Part shown: positions 1 through 6,874 of the stretch, in pieces
Layout of the letters: each line of letters starts with the position of its first letter
Position numbering within the stretch: position 1 is the first letter of the stretch
NCBI GenBank assembly: GCA_018648945.1
Contig: JABGQJ010000415.1
Location: 1-6,874, forward strand
DNA: 6,874 nucleotides
Reading direction: 5' to 3'
Source of the DNA: Victivallales bacterium
GTDB taxonomy: Bacteria > Verrucomicrobiota > Lentisphaeria > Oligosphaerales > Lenti-02
Notes under the pieces: model-generated
What the model saw: only the letters and a program-made list of their open reading frames with translations
What the model was told of the DNA's origin: nothing
Database searches by the model: none
Made by a program: the position numbers and the translations under genes

Positions 1-156
1 GCAGCCATGGACGCGGGGGCCGAAGCGCTATGCGCAGTGGCCAACGAGATGGAGAAAGCGGCGAAGGTCGGCGACATGAGCTTCGTTGGCCGGAACCTGG
101 CGAATCTTGCTGCCGAGTTCGAGCGTGCGGGCGAGACAATGGGAAGGGAGCTCTGA
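1..156 (+). CDS. Hpt-domain protein, C-terminal fragment (probably the end of a hybrid sensor kinase)
   Basis: Frame 1 is open from the left edge to a TGA at 154-156, giving 51 residues. The fragment starts AAMDAGAEALCAVANEMEKA, continues with a GD turn and ends in an amphipathic helix. It lines up without gaps with the Hpt domain of the kinase at 1210-6874: AAMDAGAEAL against [10 protein letters not shown], then A-V-A, M-E and G-D in register. Hpt domains are four-helix bundles that pass phosphate between receiver aspartates through a histidine in an H-x-x-K-G motif. By this alignment that histidine lies about five residues upstream of the window, so it cannot be checked. There is no start codon, and the true start is outside the window. 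The gene converges on the response regulator at 320-952. Hpt modules of this form usually end large hybrid kinases, so the missing part is probably a kinase, but a stand-alone Hpt protein is possible. The family call is fairly secure; the whole-protein identity is inferred. Confidence 0.8.
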   Translation, partial: AAMDAGAEALCAVANEMEKAAKVGDMSFVGRNLANLAAEFERAGETMGREL

Positions 157-319
157 GCCCGGCCCGCAGAAACGAGCACAACCGCAACACCGAGTCCGGA
201 CAGGCCGCCACCGGGTGGCGAAGCGGCACACTGCGGGAGCTGCCTCCCGCCCGCGGCTCCGAAGCGGGGGCGTCCCAGTCTACAGACTGCTGTGCTTGCG
301 GGACTGCGCTCCGGTGCAC
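157..319. other. Intergenic gap between convergent genes, hairpin-rich
   Basis: These 163 bases separate the stop of the plus-strand Hpt gene from the stop of the minus-strand response regulator. No reading frame here looks like a protein. The gap holds at least three short perfect inverted repeats: 206-211 with 215-220 (6 bp, 3-base loop), 233-239 with 244-250 (7 bp, 4-base loop) and 276-280 with 285-289 (5 bp, 4-base loop). Such a gap would be expected to hold transcription stop signals for both genes. No T-run follows any of the stems on either strand, so classical intrinsic termination is not shown. Confidence 0.6.
233..250. terminator. Possible bidirectional terminator hairpin without a T-tract
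   Basis: GCGGGAG at 233-239 pairs perfectly with CTCCCGC at 244-250 across a 4-base loop. It sits nearly midway between two convergent stop codons, about 77 bases after the Hpt gene and 70 bases before the regulator's stop at 320. A strong GC hairpin there fits a shared transcript end for both strands. Neither flank carries a run of T, so it is at best an atypical terminator. It could also be chance pairing in GC-rich DNA. Confidence 0.3.
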
Positions 320-952
320 TCAGGCCTGCCTGCCCTCGTCCGGCCTTGGGCATAGCTTTTCGGACAATTCCGGATACAGCACCTCGATGCATTCCGGACA
401 GATGCCGTGGGTGAACCGGGCTTCGGTATGGTCGCGGACATAGACCTCCACCTGGTTCCAGTAGCCTTGGTCGTCGCGGATCTTCTTGCAGTTGGCGCAG
501 ATTGGCACAATCCCCCGCAGGGTCTTGACCTGGTCGAGCGCCTGGCGCAGTTCCTCGGCCCTGGCATCCAGGGCGCTCTGCAGTTCGATGATCCGGCGTC
601 CGGCATTGACTCGGGCACGCAGCTCGCCGGCGTCGAACGGCTTGGCCACATAGTCGTTGGCCCCGGCATCCAGTCCGGCGATGGTGTCCGCCTTGCCATC
701 CCTGCTCGTGAGGATGATAAGGTATGGTGGCCGGGACGACGGGAGTGCCCGGACCAGGCCTACCACCTCCAGGCCGCTCATCTCCGGCATCATCCAGTCG
801 AGGATCGCCAGCTCGGGGGCATCGGGTCGCTGCAGCGCCTGCCATGCCTCGGTGCCATTGACCGTTTCCTCCACCTCGTAGCCACTCTTCCTGAGCGTCC
901 CGCTCAACAGAGCACGCGCAGTGGCATTGTCTTCGGCAATCAGGATACGCAT
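320..952 (-). CDS. Response regulator: receiver domain, coiled coil and four-cysteine C-terminal module
   Basis: A 210-residue cytoplasmic phosphoacceptor protein. Residues 1-120 form a complete receiver: acidic pair E7-D8 in MRILIAEDN, phospho-aspartate D52 in LAILDWMMPEMSG, switch threonine T82 and lysine K104 in the VAKPF motif. Residues about 121-146 are rich in A, L, E and Q with heptad spacing, probably a coiled-coil dimer linker. Residues 147-195 hold a conserved-looking module: C152-x2-C155 then KKIRDDQGYWNQVEVYV, and later C185-x2-C188 in HGICPEC followed by LYPEL. I know this tail from other PAS and receiver proteins, but I can assign it no proven function; the paired CxxC motifs suggest metal binding. 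There is no helix-turn-helix, GGDEF or other standard output domain. ATG at 952 is chosen because it starts the receiver fold directly and has a GAGGA ribosome site. A TTG start at 1201 would add 83 residues of Pro/Ala/Arg-rich sequence that does not look like protein. It lies 257 bases downstream of the hybrid kinase on the same strand, which makes it the likely final receiver of that relay. Confidence 0.92.
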   Translation of the reverse strand: MRILIAEDNATARALLSGTLRKSGYEVEETVNGTEAWQALQRPDAPELAILDWMMPEMSGLEVVGLVRALPSSRPPYLIILTSRDGKADTIAGLDAGANDYVAKPFDAGELRARVNAGRRIIELQSALDARAEELRQALDQVKTLRGIVPICANCKKIRDDQGYWNQVEVYVRDHTEARFTHGICPECIEVLYPELSEKLCPRPDEGRQA

Positions 953-959
953 GGGCTTT

Positions 960-964
960 TCCTC
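960..964 (-). promoter_or_regulatory. Ribosome binding site for the response regulator
   Basis: Read on the minus strand, GAGGA stands just upstream of ATG at 952, with seven bases (AAAGCCC) between. This is a good Shine-Dalgarno match at normal spacing and decides the start at 952 over the upstream TTG at 1201 and ATG at 1189. Confidence 0.75.
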
Positions 965-1031
965 GGGGATGGGTCGGTTGGTGCAGACAAGGCTATCCAG
1001 GGCACGCCGACAGATGGACTTGAGAAATGGG

Positions 1032-1056
1032 GCGGATCGGCGAAGCCCTGATCCGC
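1032..1056 (-). terminator. Stem-loop downstream of the kinase, possible weak terminator or leader structure
   Basis: On the minus strand GCGGATC (1056-1050) pairs with GATCCGC (1038-1032). Between them GGC and GCC can add three more pairs around a TTC loop, with an AG bulge. The stem begins about 150 bases after the kinase stop and ends about 80 bases before the regulator start. The bases that follow on the minus strand, CCCCATTTCTC, are only weakly T-rich. It could attenuate read-through from kinase to regulator, or be a stabilising mRNA structure. The structure is seen; the function is inferred. Confidence 0.35.
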
Positions 1057-1209
1057 GTGAGCCGGCCGGCGCAGCTGGTCCGGGAGCGTGCGGCTCCCAG
1101 GGCAGACTGGCACAGGGCAGGCCCGTCGGTGCCGGGAGGACAGGAAGGGCCGGGGCCTCTCGGCCGGTCGGCCTCGCGCACCCGGCCATAGCAATCGGCA
1201 ACAGGGGGT

Positions 1210-4200
1210 CTAGTCCTCATTCCGGAGCTCTCCTCCCACTCCAGCGGTGTCCCACGCGCACTGTTCGAGACTTTGCCGCAGGTGGCCGAACTGGGTGTCG
1301 AGGTCCTGCATGCTCGCCTTGGCCAGCTCCAAGTCGCCATTCCTGGTGGCCCGTTCCATGACGAATGCCACCGCGCGGAGCGCTTCGCCCCCGACGCTGG
1401 CGGCGGCACCCTTGATGGCATGGGCCTGCCGTTCGGCCCCCTCGGGATCGGTGGCCGCCAGGTATTCGCGCAGGATCTCCATCTGGCGCGGCGTATCCTC
1501 CAGGAAGACGGCAACCACGCTCTGGGCCAGTTCCTCGTCGCCGCCCATGCGCTGCATCATCCTCGCGCAGTCGAGCACCGGCCATTCCAGTCCTTCGACA
1601 ACGCCGCAGTCCGCGCCCCCGGCAACCACGGAGGACGGAGCCCCGGCGACCATCGCTTGTTCAGGCAACCAGCGGTTGAGCACGGCCGCCAACGTGTCGA
1701 GGGAGAACGGTTTGCTGATGTAGTCGTCCATCCCTTCTTCCAGATAGCGCTCCTGGTCTCCAAGGAGGGCGTGGGCCGTCATGGCGATGACGGGAACCGC
1801 GTGGTTCCGCACGGCCGACTGCGGGTCACGGATGCGCCGGAGAGCCTCCATGCCATCCATCTCCGGCATCTGCACGTCCATCAGCACCAGGTCGTAGAGA
1901 CGGGCCGCCAGAGCCGCCACGGCTTCGGCCCCGTTGCCGACCACGTCGGCGCGCAATCCCAGCTTCTCCAGGATGCCCACAGCCACTTGCTGATTGGTGT
2001 CGTTGTCCTCGGCCAGCAGGATGCGGGCGGCGGCGCCGGGAGACGCAGGAACCGGGTGATGCCCGGCAACCGAAGCCGGGTGCCCCATGGGGTGGACAGG
2101 CAATGTTGCGGACAGGCAGGCCGCAAGATCGGACCGGCGCACCGGCTTCGTCAGGAGCGCGGCGGGCTCGACCGGTGCCACCTGCCAGGCGCTCCTCTGC
2201 TCGCCAAGGAGAACCAACTGCACCAAACGGGTGCCTTCCCGCGTGCCGCCGGCAGCGGCGGCCAGGGCCAGGGCGAGAGCCGCTCCGTCCATGCCCGGCA
2301 TCTGCAGGTCGAGAATGGCGGTCCAGAAGGGATCGCCCCCATCCCGGGCACGATGGAGCGCAGCCACCGCCGCCGTCCCGTCGGGGACTTCCTCCGTCCG
2401 CGCCCCCCAGGCTTTCAGCTGGTCGCACAGCGCTTCGCAGGCAGTGGCGCTCCTGTCCCCGACCAGAACGCGCGCGCCGCAGACGCCGTGCGGGGAGCGC
2501 TCCGCGCCCTGCGGTTGGCACGCTGGCTTGCCCAGGCGCGCAGTGAACCAGAACTCCGCACCTTGGCCGACCTCGCTCACGACCCCAATCTCTCCCCCCA
2601 TCCGTTCCACCAGTTGCTTGGAGATGGCCAGTCCCAGGCCGGTGCCACCATACTGGCGGGTGGTCGAGGCATCCGCCTGGGCGAACTTCGCGAACAGAAG
2701 CCCCTGCTTCTCCGCCGAAATGCCGATCCCGCTGTCCCTGACCGAGACCCGGATGCATACTTCCGTGACGGACTCGGACACCAGGCTCGTCCGCAGGACG
2801 ATGTCGCCCCGGGTGGTGAACTTCACGGCGTTGCCCACCAGGTTGACGAGAACCTGGCGCAGACGGCCTGGGTCACCCAGCAGGAGGTCCGGCACCGCCG
2901 GCGAGGTGGCACAGACGAAGTCCAGCCCCTTGCCATAGGCGCGCAGGGCGAGGGCATCGGTCGTCTCGTCGAGCACGGCATGCAGGTCGAACTCAAGTTC
3001 CTCAAACTGGATCTTGTCGGCTTCGAGCTTCGACAGGTCGAGGATGTCGTTGATCAGGCTGAGCAGCGACTCGCCACTGGCGCGCACCGTCTCGGCATAG
3101 CGCCGCTGCGTGCCACTGAGTTCCGTATCCAGCAGGAGATCGGTCATCCCGATGACGCCATTCATCGGAGTGCGGATCTCGTGGCTCATGTTGGCGAGGA
3201 AGTCGCTCTTGGCGAGATTGGCGACTTCGGCCCGTTCGGCCATCTCGCTGGCGTGGGCGATGGCCTGCTCGAGCACCTGGTTGGTCTCGATCAGCTTCTC
3301 CTCTGCCCGCTTGAGTTCGGTAATGTCGGTGTGGGTCCCGAACATCATCAGCGGTCTGCCGTCTTCGGAGAAGGTGATCACCCGGCCCCGGTCGTGGACC
3401 CACACCCAGTGCCCATCCCGGTGCTTCATCCGGCATTCGCACTCATAGTAGGGGAACTCGCCCGCGAAGTGCCTCTCGAGAAGGTCGGCCGATCGCCTCA
3501 GGTCGTCGGGGTGGGTGAACAACTCCCAGGTCTTGACGCTGATCGGGGCCAGGTCGGCGAGGGTATGCCCGACGATCTGTGCCCAGGTCTCGTTGAACAC
3601 TGTCTCCCCGGTCTGGATGTTCCAGCCCCACGTGCCCGCATGGGTGCCTTCGATGACGTTCTCCAGCATCTGCCGCTCGGAAGCGAGCTTCTGCTCGGTG
3701 ACCTTGCGCCGAGTGATGTCGACCATCACCGTCAGGAGATACTGTCGGCCCTGGCTGGAGATCACCTCGCCCGTGAACAGGCCGTCGAGCAACTCGCCGT
3801 CCTTGCGCCGGACCTGCATCTCACGGTCGTCAACCCGCCCGGTCCGGCTCAGTTCCTCCAGCACGGCGGCTTGCTGGTCTGGGCAAGGGAACAGGTTCAG
3901 CTCGGCGGCGGTCCTGCCCAGGACCTCGTCCCGGCAGTAGCCGAGAGCCTTCAGGAAGCTGTCGTTGACATCGGCGAACTGGCGGTCCGGCAGGACCGAG
4001 AGCGCCAGGAGCGACGGGTTGCTGCGGAAGAGACGTTCGAACCGCTGCTTCGCCTCTTGCTCGGCCGTCAGGTCCTTGGCGAGGCCAAAAACGCAGTCCG
4101 CGCCATTCCACCGTCCGAACCAGACTCGGGTTTCGACCGGGAGCAGCGACCCGTCCTTGCGGGCCAACGGCAAGGGGCACGTCTCCCGTTCGCCCCGGAA

Positions 4201-6874
4201 CATGGCGGCGAAGATCGCCTCCGCTTCCGGCCGACAGTCGGCAGGGTGGACGTCGAGGATGTGCATGCCCGTCAACTCCTCCTGGCTGTAGCCCAGCTTC
4301 CGGGTGACGGAGGCGTTGGCAAAGAGCACCCGTCCCTGGGGAGTGCCGACCAGAATCATGTCGGTGACGGACTCGAAGAAGGCCCGAAAGTTGGCCTCGC
4401 TCTCGCGCAGCGCCTGTTCGGTCTGCTTCTGGGCGGTGATGTCCCAGTTCGTACCGGTCACCTGCCGGGGACGGCCCGAGGCGGGGTCCCGCTGGACCCG
4501 GGCAAGCGCCCGGATGGTGTGGACACTGCCGTCGGGCCAGACGACGCGGAACTCGGTGTTGAACCCCTTCTCGCCGGCCAGCGCCATCTGGATCTCCATG
4601 TCGCAGCGGGTCCGGTCGTCGGGATGGAGTCTCTCCAGCCAGCTGTCGTAGGCCCCGACGAACTCCTCGCGGGAGATGCCGTACAGGCGGAGCATCAGAT
4701 CGTCCCAGATCAGCCGGTTCGCGGCGACGTCGTAGTCCCAGATGCCGACGCTACCCGCTTCGGCGGCCAGCTTCAGCCGGTCGGCGACCTCGACGAGTGC
4801 CGTCTCGGCCCGTACCCGTTCGGACACATCCACGAGACACTCCAGCAGTTTCTCCTGCCCGCCAAGGACAATCCGCGTCACTGTCTTCAGCACGGGAAGG
4901 CGGCTGCCATCCGCCCGCAGCATCTCCTGGCCCATTCTGTCAACGGCCTGACCCAGGTCACACACGGGGCAAGCCCCTTCGTCCGCAGGGCAGAGGAGTG
5001 CGTGGCAACGCCGCCCAAGCAGGCGGTCGGCGGGGGCACCGAACAGGGCGACCACATAGTCGTTCGCTCGCTCGATCACCCGGCTTGCGGGGTCTACGAT
5101 GAGCACGCCGACAGGGAGATTCTCGAGCAGCGCCCGCTGTTGGTCATCGCTCCTGCGCAGCGCCTCCTGCGTCCGCTTGCGCTCCGTGGTGTCGAACACG
5201 ATCGAGTGCAGCACTGTGCGGTCGCCAAACTGGATGAGGCTGGATGATACCTCCACTTCCCGCACGGAGCCGTCAGCCAGACGGTGCTGGAACTGAAAGC
5301 GCTGGCCCCGTTCCGGCGAGATGGCGGCCATCGCCTGCCTGACCTCGGCGGCGGGAAGAAGGTTGAGGTCCGTGACCGCCATCGCCATGAGCTGTCCGCG
5401 CGGATACCCATAGAAGTCCACTGCGGCGGCGTTGGCGTCGAGGATCCTGCCATCTGCCGGATCGACCAACAGCATCACCACTGAACTCAGATCAAACTGG
5501 TTGCGGTAGGACAGTTCGCTCGCGCGCAGTCGCTCGCGCTGGCGACGTTCCTCGGTCACGTCGCGAAACACCAGCACGGCCCCGGCAACAACCCCAGCCA
5601 CGTCGTGGATGGGCGCGCAACTGTCCGCGATGTCATGCTCGTCCCCGCCGCGTCCCAGCAGGACGGTGTGGTTGGCCAGGCCGACGACGCGGTCCTCGCG
5701 GAGCGCCCTCCCGACCGGGGGGGCGATGGCCTGCCGCGTCTGGGCATGGACGATGCGGAACACCTCCTCGACGGCCCTCCCGCCCGCCTCCGCAGTCGTC
5801 CAACCGGTAAGCTCCTCGGCCACGGCATTGAGGCTGACGACTGTGCCGTCGGCAGTGCAGGAGATGACGCCGTCGCCGATCGAGCGCAGGGCGGCAGACA
5901 GGTGCGCCTCGCTGGCCTGCAGCGCGGCGGTCCGCGCAGCGACCAGGCGCTCCAGTACGCCCCGCCGCCGGAAGAGCATGCCGATCAACGCCACGAACGC
6001 CGCCGTGAGCAGGCAGCCGGCCAGCCCGACCCGCCACGCCGCCAGCTTTGGATGGAGGCGCATGAATGCCGGACCGGCGCGGGCGTTGGCGACGAAGGCT
6101 TTGCCAAAGGCCAGAATCAGGCGTCCCGCAGTTGGTCCTCTGCCGGAAGGACGGCTGGCATCCGCGGACGTGGCAAGCAACTCGGGGGTGCCGTCCCTCC
6201 GCAGGAGGCTCAACTCGACCGCAGCCGATCCGGCCGGGTTGGCCTGTTGCAGCAAGGTGCCCATCCGCAGCACTGCCAGCGCAAAGGCAGCGGGATGTCT
6301 TGCACTGCCGTCGGCAGAGATGGGCAGGCAGACAAGCATGGCTCGCTGGGAGCCGGACTCCTGGACCAGGGTGATGGGGGCCGTGGCTGTGGCCAAGCCG
6401 GTGTCCGCCGCTTCCTCCAGAGCGGCACGGCGGCGCGGCTCGGAGCCAAGGTCGTAGCCCAGCGCGAGTTCGTTGCCGGGGAGAGGAGCTGCCAGAAAGA
6501 CCGGGTAGTACACCTCGCGGCCAGTCGCAGGCTCCCGCTTGCCCTGCGCGTCTCTCTGCCAGATATCGAATCCGTTCAGACCCGTTGCCTGGGCCGCCAG
6601 CTCAAAGGAGGCCCGATCGGCCGCAGGCACGGCTGGAATCCACTCCCAGGCCTGGACCGACGAGTTCCGGGTAAGGTAGGCCGTGAAGGTCTGGAATCTG
6701 TCAAGGACTCCCGGCCCCCCGCTTGCCGGGAACCGTGCCAGACTCTCCAGATCGCTTGGCTCGATGCTGCTCAGCGCCTCGGCCAGCGCATCGGTGCGGC
6801 TCGCCGCCAATTGGGCGAACGCCTCGTGGCGGTTGCGGGTCTCCCGGCCATTGGCCTGCCAAGCCGCGAACAGG
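1210..6874 (-). CDS. Giant CHASE/multi-PAS hybrid histidine kinase with two receivers and Hpt (N-terminus outside window)
   Basis: A membrane sensor kinase carrying a whole phosphorelay. 1887 residues are visible, ending at TAG (1212-1210). Residues are numbered from a TTG codon at 6808-6810, but the frame stays open for 21 more codons to the right edge (ending in [20 protein letters not shown]), so the true start and first membrane helix lie outside. Visible order: CHASE periplasmic sensor about 35-205 ([22 protein letters not shown]); membrane helix 259-280 followed by RRR; PAS domains about 298-420, 432-545, 555-668, 676-797, 802-918, 921-1036 and 1046-1168, most ending in a D-[IVT]-T type motif; helical linker to 1198; HisKA with phospho-histidine H1210 in [13 protein letters not shown]; HATPase with N1323/N1327, G1361/G1363, F1373/F1376 and [10 protein letters not shown]; receiver 1 about 1445-1568, degenerate (G1451 and G1536 replace an acidic and a Thr/Ser residue, D1501 and K1555 kept); receiver 2 about 1595-1716, intact (E1601, D1602, D1645, T1678, K1700); Hpt about 1746-1850 with H1797 in AHAIKG. 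PAS 3 has a four-cysteine cluster. The CHASE ligand is unknown. The likely output is the regulator at 320-952. Confidence 0.95.
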   Translation of the reverse strand, partial: LFAAWQANGRETRNRHEAFAQLAASRTDALAEALSSIEPSDLESLARFPASGGPGVLDRFQTFTAYLTRNSSVQAWEWIPAVPAADRASFELAAQATGLNGFDIWQRDAQGKREPATGREVYYPVFLAAPLPGNELALGYDLGSEPRRRAALEEAADTGLATATAPITLVQESGSQRAMLVCLPISADGSARHPAAFALAVLRMGTLLQQANPAGSAAVELSLLRRDGTPELLATSADASRPSGRGPTAGRLILAFGKAFVANARAGPAFMRLHPKLAAWRVGLAGCLLTAAFVALIGMLFRRRGVLERLVAARTAALQASEAHLSAALRSIGDGVISCTADGTVVSLNAVAEELTGWTTAEAGGRAVEEVFRIVHAQTRQAIAPPVGRALREDRVVGLANHTVLLGRGGDEHDIADSCAPIHDVAGVVAGAVLVFRDVTEERRQRERLRASELSYRNQFDLSSVVMLLVDPADGRILDANAAAVDFYGYPRGQLMAMAVTDLNLLPAAEVRQAMAAISPERGQRFQFQHRLADGSVREVEVSSSLIQFGDRTVLHSIVFDTTERKRTQEALRRSDDQQRALLENLPVGVLIVDPASRVIERANDYVVALFGAPADRLLGRRCHALLCPADEGACPVCDLGQAVDRMGQEMLRADGSRLPVLKTVTRIVLGGQEKLLECLVDVSERVRAETALVEVADRLKLAAEAGSVGIWDYDVAANRLIWDDLMLRLYGISREEFVGAYDSWLERLHPDDRTRCDMEIQMALAGEKGFNTEFRVVWPDGSVHTIRALARVQRDPASGRPRQVTGTNWDITAQKQTEQALRESEANFRAFFESVTDMILVGTPQGRVLFANASVTRKLGYSQEELTGMHILDVHPADCRPEAEAIFAAMFRGERETCPLPLARKDGSLLPVETRVWFGRWNGADCVFGLAKDLTAEQEAKQRFERLFRSNPSLLALSVLPDRQFADVNDSFLKALGYCRDEVLGRTAAELNLFPCPDQQAAVLEELSRTGRVDDREMQVRRKDGELLDGLFTGEVISSQGRQYLLTVMVDITRRKVTEQKLASERQMLENVIEGTHAGTWGWNIQTGETVFNETWAQIVGHTLADLAPISVKTWELFTHPDDLRRSADLLERHFAGEFPYYECECRMKHRDGHWVWVHDRGRVITFSEDGRPLMMFGTHTDITELKRAEEKLIETNQVLEQAIAHASEMAERAEVANLAKSDFLANMSHEIRTPMNGVIGMTDLLLDTELSGTQRRYAETVRASGESLLSLINDILDLSKLEADKIQFEELEFDLHAVLDETTDALALRAYGKGLDFVCATSPAVPDLLLGDPGRLRQVLVNLVGNAVKFTTRGDIVLRTSLVSESVTEVCIRVSVRDSGIGISAEKQGLLFAKFAQADASTTRQYGGTGLGLAISKQLVERMGGEIGVVSEVGQGAEFWFTARLGKPACQPQGAERSPHGVCGARVLVGDRSATACEALCDQLKAWGARTEEVPDGTAAVAALHRARDGGDPFWTAILDLQMPGMDGAALALALAAAAGGTREGTRLVQLVLLGEQRSAWQVAPVEPAALLTKPVRRSDLAACLSATLPVHPMGHPASVAGHHPVPASPGAAARILLAEDNDTNQQVAVGILEKLGLRADVVGNGAEAVAALAARLYDLVLMDVQMPEMDGMEALRRIRDPQSAVRNHAVPVIAMTAHALLGDQERYLEEGMDDYISKPFSLDTLAAVLNRWLPEQAMVAGAPSSVVAGGADCGVVEGLEWPVLDCARMMQRMGGDEELAQSVVAVFLEDTPRQMEILREYLAATDPEGAERQAHAIKGAAASVGGEALRAVAFVMERATRNGDLELAKASMQDLDTQFGHLRQSLEQCAWDTAGVGGELRNED

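Larger units (their letters stand above)
953..1209. other. Intergenic gap between kinase stop and response regulator start
   Basis: These 257 bases contain no convincing gene. Frames remain open on both strands, but the translations are Pro/Ala/Arg/Gly-rich and match no fold I recognise. The gap holds the regulator's ribosome site, a stem-loop at 1032-1056, a second hairpin at 1082-1098 (GGGAGC with GCTCCC, 5-base loop) and a 10-base palindrome GCCGGCCGGC at 1061-1070. I searched the minus strand by eye for sigma-70 and sigma-54 type promoters and found none that match well. The length leaves room for a separate regulator promoter or a processed leader, so strict co-transcription with the kinase is not certain. 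Confidence 0.55.

Noticed and set aside
30..443. Plus-strand open frame of 137 codons at the left edge
   Set aside because: It is out of frame with the well-supported Hpt fragment at 1-156 and runs into the antisense of the regulator; the translation has no recognisable motif.
965..1000. Possible sigma-54 or sigma-70 promoter just upstream of the regulator
   Set aside because: The nearest GG and GC pair on the minus strand has the wrong spacing for sigma-54, and no -35/-10 pair with acceptable match and spacing was found by eye.
953..1201. N-terminal extension of the response regulator to the TTG at 1201
   Set aside because: The extra 83 residues are Pro/Ala/Arg-rich and precede a receiver that already begins properly at ATG 952 with its own ribosome site.
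921..1361. Plus-strand open frame of 146 codons across the intergenic gap
   Set aside because: It overlaps the start of the regulator and the end of the kinase on the other strand, and its translation shows low-complexity Arg/Gly/Ala composition without a fold.
1..1422. Recent duplication linking the left-edge Hpt with the kinase Hpt
   Set aside because: The proteins align without gaps, but only a minority of codons are identical over the conserved stretch, which indicates distant homology rather than a recent repeat.
1273..5247. A 1324-codon open frame on the plus strand
   Set aside because: It lies wholly opposite the kinase. Its translation is rich in H, R, G, P and Q with no recognisable domains, while the minus strand encodes clear conserved motifs over the full length. 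It is a high-GC antisense shadow.
1..6874. A wholly new kind of system, such as a defence island, retroelement or mobile element
   Set aside because: All coding sequence is explained by known signalling families. No transposase, terminal repeats, repeat array or unassigned protein of substance was found.

Overview
The window is a two-component signalling locus from a high-GC, probably Gram-negative bacterium. The evidence for this is the strong G/C bias at third codon positions, the long shadow reading frames opposite real genes, and a periplasmic-sensor hybrid kinase of a type common in Proteobacteria and Verrucomicrobia-like bacteria. The sequence alone does not fix the taxon. I see no mobile element, CRISPR array, tRNA or rRNA.

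Layout from left to right. (1) Positions 1-156, plus strand: the last 51 codons of a gene entering from the left, recognisable as the C-terminal half of a histidine phosphotransfer (Hpt) domain. (2) Positions 157-319: a non-coding gap between convergent genes, with compact GC-rich hairpins. (3) Positions 320-952, minus strand: a 210-residue response regulator with a complete receiver domain, a coiled-coil linker and a four-cysteine C-terminal module, but no DNA-binding domain. (4) Positions 953-1209: a 257-base gap with hairpins and a ribosome binding site for the regulator. (5) Positions 1210-6874, minus strand: one giant hybrid histidine kinase, 1887 residues visible and still open at the right edge. 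Its order is CHASE sensor, transmembrane helix, seven PAS domains, HisKA, HATPase, a degenerate receiver, an intact receiver and Hpt.

How the parts may work together (inference): the kinase carries all the steps of a phosphorelay. The route would run from its HisKA histidine to the intact receiver, then to its Hpt histidine, then to the aspartate of a separate response regulator. The small regulator directly downstream on the same strand is the obvious candidate receiver. The truncated Hpt protein arriving from the left could be a second phosphodonor to the same regulator. The families are known. The points most worth following up are the four-cysteine tail of the regulator, the cysteine cluster in the third PAS domain, the decayed first receiver, and the two Hpt proteins flanking one regulator.
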